DNA of 64,000 nt, taken from Zingiber officinale (taxonomy: Eukaryota; Streptophyta; Magnoliopsida; Zingiberales; Zingiberaceae). The notes under the pieces were generated by a model. The model searched no databases. It was not told the DNA's origin and saw nothing but the letters and a program-made list of their open reading frames with translations. Within the stretch, counting starts at the first letter, position 1; every line of letters begins with the position of its first letter. Below are positions 44,781-53,719 of the stretch, piece by piece. The DNA lies in assembly GCF_018446385.1 (NCBI RefSeq), contig NC_056001.1:10906672-10970671 (forward strand), written 5' to 3'. The position numbers and the translations under genes were made by a program.

Positions 44781-46555
44781 TGTTGGAGTGTATACTAAAA
44801 GTCTAGCTTTTGTATAAACATTTATAAGAATCACATTGGTCAAGTGTCTACATTTATATATACCAAATGTAGATGTTCAATTAATTTATATTATAGATAA
44901 TATAGTGTGTGGTGTCACACACAGAAGATCGTGTTATCGGTTCTTTATAAATTAAAAACAGTAGCTCACGACCAAGATGAAGAGGAACAAACCATTGGAA
45001 GGTCGTAGTGTAATTAGGTATTAGTTTATCTTAACTATATAATTACACTAGTACACTTAGAGTGTATTGAGCAGGACCATTTAGAGGTCGTTTCTTTTAT
45101 ACTGACTTTATAAAGAAACAAAGACCTCAGTTATTATGGAAGTGTGTGCTCTTAATCCTAATATAATAATAAGCACATATATTTGATATTTATTTCTTTA
45201 ATTTATCAATGGGTGAGATTTAGTTTGATAAATCAATAAGCCCGATAAGTTGGGAAATGATATCACTTATAGTATGTGTTGTTGATTATAGAAGGAAACT
45301 GTGTCCTAGTGATCTAGGTTGATAATGTCCCCAAGAGGAGCTCATAAGGATTGTCATGTTAAACCCTGCAGGTAGACTTAGTCCGACATGACGATAAGGT
45401 TGAGTGGTACTACTCTTGGACTAAGATATTAATTAAATGAATTGTCAGTAACTCACTTAATTAGTGGACATTCGACATCTTAAACGCAAGGAGACTAACA
45501 TACTCATAATAAGAAGGAGCCCAAAAATGTAATTTGGGATTGGTGCGGTAGTTCAATAATAGTTCTTTAGTGGAATGAATTATTATTGATGGAATTAAGT
45601 TGTGTGTTCGGGGCGAACACGGGAAGCTTAATTTCATCGGGAGACCAAAACCAATTCCTCCTCTCGGTCCCTATCGTAGCCTCTTGTATATAGAGATTTA
45701 TACCCACCACATACCCACCTTCTTACCCAACCTATAGGGGCCGGCCAAGCTAACTTAGAACCCAAGCTAGGGCCGGCCAAGACCCAAAGGTTGAGCCAAG
45801 TTGGTGGCCGACCAATGCTTGGAGTCCAAGCATGATGTGGCCGACCACATCATATTAAAAAGAATTTTATTTATAAATTTTGTCTTATGTGGATTCCATG
45901 GTTTTAAAAGAGAGTTTAAAATTTAAATCTTTCCTTTTATAGCTTTCTACAAAAGTTTAAGAAAATATTTAAAATCTTTCTTTATTTGTAGATTAAAAGG
46001 TGGATTTTAAATTTTAAGAAAACTTTCTTTTTTAACCATGTTCATGATTTAAAAGAGAGTTTAAAAATTAAATATTCTTTTTTATAAGTTTCTACAAAAG
46101 ATTAAGAAAAGATTTGATATCTTTCCTTATTTGTAGATTGAAAGAGATTTTAATTTTTAGAGATAACTTTCTTTTTATCCACATATTTAAAAGAAAGTTT
46201 TAATTTATAAAATTTCCTTTTTATAATCCACCATGAAGGGAAAAATTATTCGAGAAATTTTTTATAAAATTTTCGGAAATAAATTAGAAAGTTTTAATTC
46301 TTGTGTGAATTAAAATTTCCTTGATTTGGGGATTGTAGGTGGTCGGCCATTGATATTAAGAAAAGAAAATTATTTTTAATTAAATAATTTTTTCTTTTTC
46401 ATGGCAAAGGAATTAAGGAAGTTTTTATTAAAATTTCCTTATTTGTCAAGACCAAGGATTATAAAAGAGGGGGTAGATGTGCCTTCATGGCTAACGACTC
46501 TATTCTTTTCTTCCTCTCTTTTCCTCCTTGGTGTGGTCAGTCCTAGGGTCTCCTC

Positions 46556-47541
46556 TGTTGGAACCCCAAGGTTGGTTTTGGTGTGATCAACAAGTTAAGT
46601 TATGTTCTGTTGTTTTCTAACCTTGTGTCTAAGTGTGCAGGAGCTTAGGAGCACAGGTACTCGAGCGGAAGACGTAGCTAGCGAGAAGGACGGCACGCGG
46701 TGCGTCCGAGGGACGAGGCGCTGCGGAAGGAAGTGCGCGCGATAGTTCCGAGGTACGAAAGCCGGAGCGGAAGATTGCTCGGGGAGCAAGAGACGCAGCT
46801 AGCGCGAAGGTCGGCACGGGGTGCGATCAAGGGACGAAATCTGCGGATGAGTACGCTGGTGGACGAGAAGGGACACGCGGCAATTCCGAGGGACGAGAAG
46901 CCGGAGGGAAGCACGCTCGAGAAGACCGGAAGAAGGGTTCGGGTGAGCCCTATTCCGGATGTCAGAGATCACCCAATCAAGCGGATCCGGAGCAGAAGAC
47001 CCGGACCGAAACGGGGACTTAACGGAGAAGTGGTCCCGGACAAAAAGTCAACCGCAGTTGACTTTTTGCTCCGGGGCGCCCGGAACCAATCCGGGCGCCC
47101 GGACCCTGATTTCGACCAAGATCGCGATTTACGCGATCTGAACGTTGGGGGATAAAACTTTATCCCCCCCCAGGGCGCCCGGAGCCCTTCCAGGCGCCCC
47201 GACCAAGGCTATAAATATAGCCTTGGTCCAGAAGCTCTTCATTAGTTCAGAAATTGTAAACAACACTTGTGTGCTTCCACTGTTTAGTTTAGCTTCTGTC
47301 TTTCTGTGCTTACACTGCTGTAAACGAGGCTTCTCCGCCTGAAGGAGCTCTTACTGCGATCTTCATCCTTGGATTAACAACCTCCCCGGTTGTAACCAAG
47401 TCAAATTCGGTGCCTCATTTTTATGCTTTATTTTCTGTTTAATCTATTTTTTATGTGTTAGCTTAATCGTACGAGAAAGGGTTGTGTTTGATTTTTCAGG
47501 GCTATTCAACCCCCCTTCTACCCGGCCGCATCGGTCCTACA
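46556..47541 (+). repeat. Element G left LTR
   Basis: Starts TGTTGGAACCCC, ends CGGTCCTACA. The first half is GA/CG-rich with a repeated word like GAGGGACGAG; then comes the inverted-repeat promoter block (47041-47227) and a U5-like tail. It lacks a 21-base segment (AGAGTACACCGGCGGACGAG and one more base) that the right LTR has near 49630. Confidence 0.88.
47041..47227 (+). promoter_or_regulatory. Six consecutive inverted repeats ending in a palindromic TATA box
   Basis: In order: CAAAAAGTCAAC/GTTGACTTTTTG (47041-47068), GGGCGCCCGG/CCGGGCGCCC (47074-47100), AGATCGCG/CGCGATCT (47119-47139), GGGGGATAAA/TTTATCCCCC (47147-47168), GGGCGCC/GGCGCCC (47173-47199), ACCAAGGCTATA/TATAGCCTTGGT (47202-47227). 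The last holds TATAAATA at its centre. The same block is at about 49963-50148 in the right LTR. Confidence 0.8.
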
Positions 47542-47543
47542 AG

Positions 47544-47556
47544 TGGTATCAGAGCC
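47544..47556 (+). promoter_or_regulatory. Element G primer-binding site (tRNA-iMet)
   Basis: TGGTATCAGAGCC begins two bases after the LTR end at 47541 and matches the copia consensus complementary to initiator tRNA-Met. Confidence 0.9.
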
Positions 47557-47597
47557 GAGGCGCTTCAGGAGGACTAACCGCCGAACGAAGCAACAAG

Positions 47598-49055
47598 ATG
47601 GCCGGATCCAACATCCACGCACCAAAATTCGAAGGGGACTTCGCTAGCTGGAAAAAGCGAATGGAGGTATTTCTTGAAACAGATTATGATTTATTACTAA
47701 CAATGGAATTTGGCTATGAAGCACCAGAGGGCAAAGCAAGAAATCAATGGTCAAAGAAGGAGCAGGCTGACCACGTGGCAAACAAGAAAGCAGAATTTCA
47801 TCTGCTAAGTGTACTTCCAACACAAGAAGTCAATCGAGTCGGTACCTACAACTCGGCAAAGGAGCTTTGGGAGAAATTCCTTGAGTTACACGAAGGAACA
47901 TCCGAAGCCAAACTTGCAAGACGGGATTTACTTCGTAACCAGCTTACAAACCTCCGATTTGAAGAAGGTGAAACAATTGCACATCTACACTCGAGGATTC
48001 AGGAACTCATCACTAGACTTACGAATCTCGGAGAAGAGGTAAGTAACCGAGATTCGCTAAGGTATGCCCTAAATTCCTTTCCTAGAAACTCAAAATGGGC
48101 ATCACTAGTAGATGCCTTTTACATTTCAAAAGATCTAGAAAAAATTTCATTAGACGAATTCTTTTCAACTTTTGAAGTGCATGAGTCAAGATGTGCAGAT
48201 CCGAAGGAGCCCAAGAATAATGTCGCTCTTAAAGCTTCGAGAGACGAACCTGAGTCAGAATCTTCTCTCGACGACGAGGAAATGGTAATGATGGTAAGAC
48301 GATTTAAAAATATTTGTAAATCTAGGAAATCTAACCATCCGCAGGGAAGAAAGAAAAGAACCATCCGCTGCTACCATTGCGATGAAGAAGGGCACGTCAA
48401 GGACAATTGCCCTAAACTGAAGAACAACGGGAAGGACAAGGGTAAGAAGCCTATCCAAAAGCGCAAGGCCCTAAAAGCGACGTGGGACGATACGTCGTCG
48501 GAATCAGAAGTCGAGGAGTTCTCCGGGCTCGCATTAATGGCGAGTCATCAAGACGACGACTGCGAATCAAGCTCTTCCGAAATGAGCATCGAAAGCATCA
48601 ATGAAGGGGGAGCCACGTCCGAAGAGAGCAGCAGTTCAGGGGGAGAAACCGACAACGAGATCGACAAGGTAAGTGAGGTACGATCTCTTCCTCCTAATAA
48701 AATGTTTAAATTCATTAAAATTTTAACAAAAGATTGCTGCAAATTAGAAAATGAAAATAAAGATTTAAAAGCAATATTAGCTACATCTTGTCCGTTAGAA
48801 ATGCTAGATAAATCAAATTTAGAAAATGAAAAATTAAAATTCAAAATTCAAAATTTAAAAATTCAAGTAGAAAACTTGAAAAACTCTGCTTGCTCATCTA
48901 AAACCAATTTTAGAAGGTTCAATAATTTGAATTGGTATTATAGATATCACCAGGGACAAATTAAAAATATCTCTAGAAAATATGTCCCTAAGAAATTTTT
49001 AGTTAATCCAGTATGTTGGAACCTTTATTGGGTTCCTAAATCTTGCTTAGTATAA
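47598..49055 (+). CDS. Element G gag, 485 residues
   Basis: The ATG at 47598 (ACAAGATGG) follows the primer site by about 40 bases; the frame is open upstream, but that region is LTR and leader. It begins MAGSNIHAPKFEGDFASWKK. Residues about 15-197 are a complete copia gag capsid: KRMEVFLET, YNSAKELWEKFLELHE, then the second half, ARRDLLRNQLTNLRFEEGET to TFEVHESR. One CCHC knuckle: C258, C261, H266, C271 (CYHCDEEGHVKDNC). An acidic region, a Lys-rich coiled-coil zone and the ending CWNLYWVPKS follow. The stop falls before any protease. It would form particles and package RNA, relying on another element's enzymes. Confidence 0.88.
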   Translation: MAGSNIHAPKFEGDFASWKKRMEVFLETDYDLLLTMEFGYEAPEGKARNQWSKKEQADHVANKKAEFHLLSVLPTQEVNRVGTYNSAKELWEKFLELHEGTSEAKLARRDLLRNQLTNLRFEEGETIAHLHSRIQELITRLTNLGEEVSNRDSLRYALNSFPRNSKWASLVDAFYISKDLEKISLDEFFSTFEVHESRCADPKEPKNNVALKASRDEPESESSLDDEEMVMMVRRFKNICKSRKSNHPQGRKKRTIRCYHCDEEGHVKDNCPKLKNNGKDKGKKPIQKRKALKATWDDTSSESEVEEFSGLALMASHQDDDCESSSSEMSIESINEGGATSEESSSSGGETDNEIDKVSEVRSLPPNKMFKFIKILTKDCCKLENENKDLKAILATSCPLEMLDKSNLENEKLKFKIQNLKIQVENLKNSACSSKTNFRRFNNLNWYYRYHQGQIKNISRKYVPKKFLVNPVCWNLYWVPKSCLV

Positions 49056-49456
49056 ATTTTAAAATTAAAGTTAGCGCTTTAAGTGAGAAAATTAAACAAA
49101 AATTTCTTTAATAGAATTTAGTCTGCTTTTATTGATTCAAAAATATTTTTCAAAATATTTAATTAAGTTTTATTGATTGCAAAATTCTTTTTCTAACTTA
49201 GAATCTTTTGACTTAGAAATATTTTTTAAGGTAGCTTTTCAAAATTTTCTAAGTCTTTAACCCTTAGATTTTTTCTTGGAACCCCATTTTTTTTGTGATC
49301 AAAGGGGGAGAAGGATAAGTATAGGTCTAGGGGGAGGTAGCCTAAAACTATTTTTTTTCTATCTTTGTGCACTAAATTGTAAATTTAGTTAGTTTATTTT
49401 TTTTGTCTAGTTAACCCTAGCTTAACTTGGGTTGATCACACCAAAAAGGGGGAGAT
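49056..49456 (+). other. Element G 3' untranslated region and polypurine tract
   Basis: AT-rich, no frame. The polypurine tract AAAAAGGGGGAGAT (49443-49456) directly precedes the right LTR; a second GGGGGAG-type purine run lies near 49303-49312. Confidence 0.75.
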
Positions 49457-50463
49457 TGTTGGAACCCCAAGGTTGGTTTTGGTGTGATCAACAAGTTAAG
49501 TTAGGTTCTGTTGTTTTCTAACCTTGTGTCTAAGTGTGCAGGAGCTTAGGAGCACAGGTACTCGAGCGGAAGACGCAGCTAGCGAGAAGGACGGCACGCG
49601 GTGCGTCCGAGGGACGAGGCGCTGCGGAAGAGTACACCGGCGGACGAGAAGGAAGTGCGCGCGATGGTTCCGAGGTACGAAAGCCGGAGCGGAAGATTGC
49701 TCGGGGAGCAAGAGACGCAGCTAGCGCGAAGGTCGGCACGGGGTGCGATCAAGGGACGAAGTCTGCGGATGAGTACGCTGGTGGACGAGAAGGGACACGC
49801 GGCAATTCCGAGGGACGAGAAGCCGGAGGGAAGCACGCTCGAGAAGACCGGAAGATGGGTTCGGGTGAGCCCTATTCCGGATGTCAGAGATCACCCAATC
49901 AAGCGGATCCGGAGCAGAAGACCCGGACCGAGACGGGGACTTAACGGAGAAGTGGTCCCGGACAAAAAGTCAACCGTAGTTGACTTTTTGCTCCGGGGCG
50001 CCCGGAATGCTTCCGGGCGCCCGGACCCTGATTTTGACCAAGATCGCGATTTACGCGATCTGAACGTTGGGGGATAAAACTTTATCCCCCCCAGGGCGCC
50101 CGGAACCCTTCCAGGCGCCCCGACCAAGGCTATAAATATAGCCTTGGTCCAGAAGCTCTTCATTAGTTCAGAAATTGTAAACAACACTTGTGTGCTTCCA
50201 CTGTTTAGTTTAGCTTCTGTCTTTCTGTGCTTACACTGCTATAAACGAGGCTTCTCCGCCTGAAGGAGCTCTTAGTGCGATCTTCATCCTTGGATTAACA
50301 ACCTCTCCAGTTGTAACCAAGTCAAATTCGGTGTCTCGTTTTTATCCTTTATTTTCTGTTTAATCTATTTTTTATGTGTTAGCTTAATCGTACGAGAAAG
50401 GGTTGTGTTTGATTTTTCAGGGCTATTCAACCCCCCCTTCTAGCCGGCCGCATCGGTCCTACA
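49457..50463 (+). repeat. Element G right LTR
   Basis: Matches 46556-47541, with the extra 21 bases near 49630 and clustered changes in the loop of the GGGCGCCCGG hairpin (loop AATGCTT here, AACCAAT in the left copy) while both stem arms are unchanged. The palindromic TATA is at 50123-50148. Confidence 0.88.
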
Positions 50464-51306
50464 TCCTCTTCTCCTTCTTTTCTCTTCCTCCTTTGTGGCC
50501 GGCGGCATCAACTTAAGGGAAGTCCATGGTGGCCGGTTCTAGCTAGGAGAAGAAGGAGAGAAAGAATGCTTCGTTTCTAGCATCCCTTGGAGCTTGGTGG
50601 TGGTGGCCGGATCTTTACTTCTCATGGAGAATTAATGGTGGCCGAATCTAGCTTGGAGAAGAAGGAGCTTGGTGGTTCTCGTCGCGGAAGATCATTGCCC
50701 ACACAACGTCCGAGATAAGAAAAGGAATACGGTAGAAGATCAAGAGGTTATTTTTGCTTACAAAGAAAGGTATAACTAGTAATTATTTTTCGCATCATAC
50801 TAGTTTTCTTTGTATATTTATTTATGGAAATACCAAACACAAGAGGCATATGATTCTAGAGTTTTCGAAATAGTTTTTTCGAGTTTGTGTTTTCTTCTTT
50901 TTCGAATTTGTGATTCGATTGTTCTTTTTGGTTAACCTAGAGTTATTTAAGAAAATAAATATTAGCTTTCCTTAAAAGGCTTTGCCTAGGCGGTGGTGGT
51001 TGCTCCCATATCCAAGAAGGCCATGTGCCTCGCCATGCAGTCCTGGAAGCCAATTTTGGGAATTAATATTTATGGAATTAATAACTTAGGTAGATTTGAA
51101 TCAATAATGTTAAGTTCCGCTTGCGATTCAAATCTAAACCATTAAGAACAGATAAGTTAAATTTGGAATCAATGATGTTAAGTTCCGTCTGTGATTCCTA
51201 ATTTAACTTCTAAAGAACACAATAGGTTATTTAAGGAAAGGTTCGACACTTGTACAAAAAAATTTTGTACAGTGGAACCAGTACGTTTTCCTAGGACTAA
51301 CCAACA

Positions 51307-51830
51307 CATTATTCTCATGATTCAGACCTCCCTCAAGCATTTGCTCACTATTAACCTATTCCGGTCCTCTAAGACTTTTTTTCATCATCTAGGGTTCACC
51401 CTCCTAGGATTTCCACTAAGCATCCAGTCATCCTTGAGCTGCTTAGATTTTTCACCACCTAGAGTTCACTTCCCTGGGATTTCCATTAAACATCCTATCA
51501 CCTTTAATCTACTTGGACTTTTCACTTATGCTCAGTTTATTTGGACATACAGATCAATGAGGGAAAGGAATCAATTAATGAAAAATATCCCCAGAGGAAG
51601 GGAAGGGAAAAGAAAAAGAAGGAAAGGGAAGGGAAACGAATTCCTAGGGAAAGAACCTAGTGAAAGGAGAAAGAAAAGAAGGCATATAAAATGGAAGAAG
51701 GGAAGCACTTGGAAAAGGAAAAGGAAAAGGAACAGAGAGAGGGGAAGTCAACCAGTCGGGGCTAACCCAAGGCTCACTACTACTGGTGCTTCCGCTAGCA
51801 CCATTGCAGGGAGATGAGAAGGGATTTTGT
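51307..51830. other. Repeat-derived spacer
   Basis: Begins with the CATTA target copy of solo LTR F. 51390-51530 carries hairpin-like LTR words (for example CTAAGCA/TGCTTAG at 51416-51446) as in B and D. 51590-51740 is a purine-rich GGGAAAGGAAAAGG stretch. No gene. Confidence 0.4.
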
Positions 51831-52539
51831 TCTAACAGGGTGAAACCAGAGGCGGTGGCGGTGGAGGCGATGCTGGTGGCAAGATTTGCAAAATGAGGGG
51901 GCTTGAGAAAGGAGGAGAGATGGAAGTCGAAGGGAAGAGGAGAAGCCATGGAATAGAAGTTGCCTCATGCCTCCTCAGAGATGATGAAGTGCATAAAGTG
52001 CATGAATTAAATGAATTGTTACTTGAGATGTTAAGCATGTTGAGAACTACTAAATTGAATTTTAAGAAGACCAAGCCCAACATGATATTGATGGTACAAG
52101 AGGCCAAAGGAAAATGCAAATCCAAAAGTAAGGGTAAGACCCAAACTAAAGACAAGGCAATGTCTTTTGCATTGAAACCCAAAGGAGGAGTGGCTAAGGA
52201 AGGAATATGCTTCCACTATAGTCAGACGGAAAATTGGAAGAGGTACTACAAAGTATACCTAGAGGAATTTAAAAAGAAGAAGAAAAGTAAAACTTCTACA
52301 TCAGGTATTTATGTTATAAAAGTCAATTTATCTACTTCTTCATCATGAGTATTAGATACTAAATATGCTTCTCACATTTGTATTAATGCACAAGATCTAA
52401 GAAAGAGTAGATTATTGACAAAGGGAGAAATGAATCTACGAGTTGATAATGGTGCAAGAGTTGCTCTTATAGTTGTAGGATCATATTTTTTTATCTTTGC
52501 CTAGCGGGGCTGTTTTGGAAGTTGAGAATTATTATTATA
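51830..52539 (+). pseudogene. Degenerate copia gag-protease fragment
   Basis: A capsid/linker segment is followed by a decayed knuckle (GICFHYSQTENWKRYYKVYL, where two of the cysteines and the histidine are changed) and then a protease region reading YVIKVNLSTSSS, a stop, then VLDTKYASHICINAQDLRKS and LRVDNGARVAL. The motif corresponds to the copia protease VLDTG...SHIC block with the glycine lost. The fragment is cut by element I at 52540. Confidence 0.7.
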
Positions 52540-53719
52540 TGTATGATCGTTGCACTAGAAAGGGGGGGTTGAATAGTACTCGTGGCTTTCACGTTTATCT
52601 GAAAATGTTCGAGTAAAATGCAGCGGAATAAGAAAGACAAGACAGAAAGAAAGTAATCGTGAACACCAAGAGTTACTTGGTTTGGAGCCTGTGGCGACTT
52701 CTACTCCAAGGCCCACACGTGAGAGTACTTTCGATGGTCAATCACTAATCAATCGAAGGTTACAAGAGATTTACAATTATAGTGCAAGTAACTTTTAAAT
52801 AAAATAATACCGATGACTTAGAGGAATAGATATTCAACATAGTAGTCATCGGAGTAGCTTTCGAGCGTCGAGAGGCTTTATCATAGCAGCGCACAAGTGC
52901 AGAAGTCATTCTGAATGTCGTTATTTAGCCCCTGGTCGAATGCTGCTTATATAGACTATTCCGGGTGCCTGGAACGAACCCTCCGAGGGCCTAGGCTACG
53001 TGCCTCGGCCAATCGACGCGCTTCATGTAGGCTTATGGATGATTTTTCGGGTATAAGCGCCTGAACCGAATCTGGGCGCTCGGACCGCCTAGACGCCAGC
53101 TGCCAGCCCGGGGTGAGCCTGGTCCGGGCGCTCAGACCAGCTCCAAGTGCTCGGACTCCGGGCATCCGAACCAGCTTTTTCAGCCTCCTTTTTTCTATAA
53201 AATAAAGTTAGTTCAGACAATAAATAATATATAATATAAATTTGATAGCCTCTAATTGTCCGGTTCTAATTTTAAGTTTCGCTAAAACTCTAGGTTGAAC
53301 TGACACTTAATGTTCTCTCTTCGGGGGAACACGTCCTTAGCTACTCCTCTCAGGAGAGTTTACCTTTTGCCAGATCGGTCCTCCATGTCCGTCTGGACTT
53401 TTGCTCAGCGTTCGAGACTTCAGGTTTTCATACTGAATGTCCACTCCACGACCCGTCCAGACTTCCATCTGGTTCACGACCACGAGGATTTTCACCTAGA
53501 GTCCCCGACTCTAAGATTTCGCCCAAAGTGCTCGATCCGCTAAGACTTTGCGTTGCCTAACCATAGTTAGGACTTTCCATAACCTAGGGTTACTATCAAC
53601 TAGGACTTTTGCCTAAGAACACTTAGGACTTTCTTGCAAGCTTATTCAACCTTGTTAGACAACAAGTAACATTAATTTTGGACCCTTTACCATAATTAAA
53701 ACTTAGGTTCGATCGTTTG

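Larger units (their letters stand above)
46556..50463 (+). mobile_element. Element G: complete gag-only copia-type LTR retrotransposon
   Basis: Left LTR 46556-47541 (986 bp), internal 47542-49456, right LTR 49457-50463 (1007 bp), with a perfect target duplication TCCTC (46551-46555 and 50464-50468). It has an iMet primer site, a gag gene and a polypurine tract, but no protease, integrase or reverse transcriptase in the 1.9-kb interior. By eye the two LTRs differ by roughly two dozen substitutions plus one 21-base indel, so the insertion is fairly recent. Total 3908 bases. Confidence 0.92.
44781..51306 (+). mobile_element. Solo LTR F (plus), split by element G
   Basis: From TGTTGGAGTG to ACCAACA with a perfect 5-base target duplication CATTA (44776-44780 and 51307-51311). 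Removing element G and one TCCTC copy leaves about 2.6 kb that aligns with F2 (53720-56320) and, reversed, with C (24479-33971). It carries the paired motif AGCTTGG/CCAAGCT region with GGCCGGCC words and no internal domain. Confidence 0.88.

Noticed and set aside
46700-47155. Long Arg/Glu/Gly-rich open frames in element G LTRs
   Set aside because: Several overlapping frames are open at once because the LTR is GA/CG-rich; the 21-base indel and substitutions between LTRs show no protein conservation.
51590-51740. Purine-rich GGGAAAGGAA stretch as a polypurine tract
   Set aside because: Far longer than a polypurine tract and not next to an LTR boundary; more likely low-complexity or MITE-related sequence.
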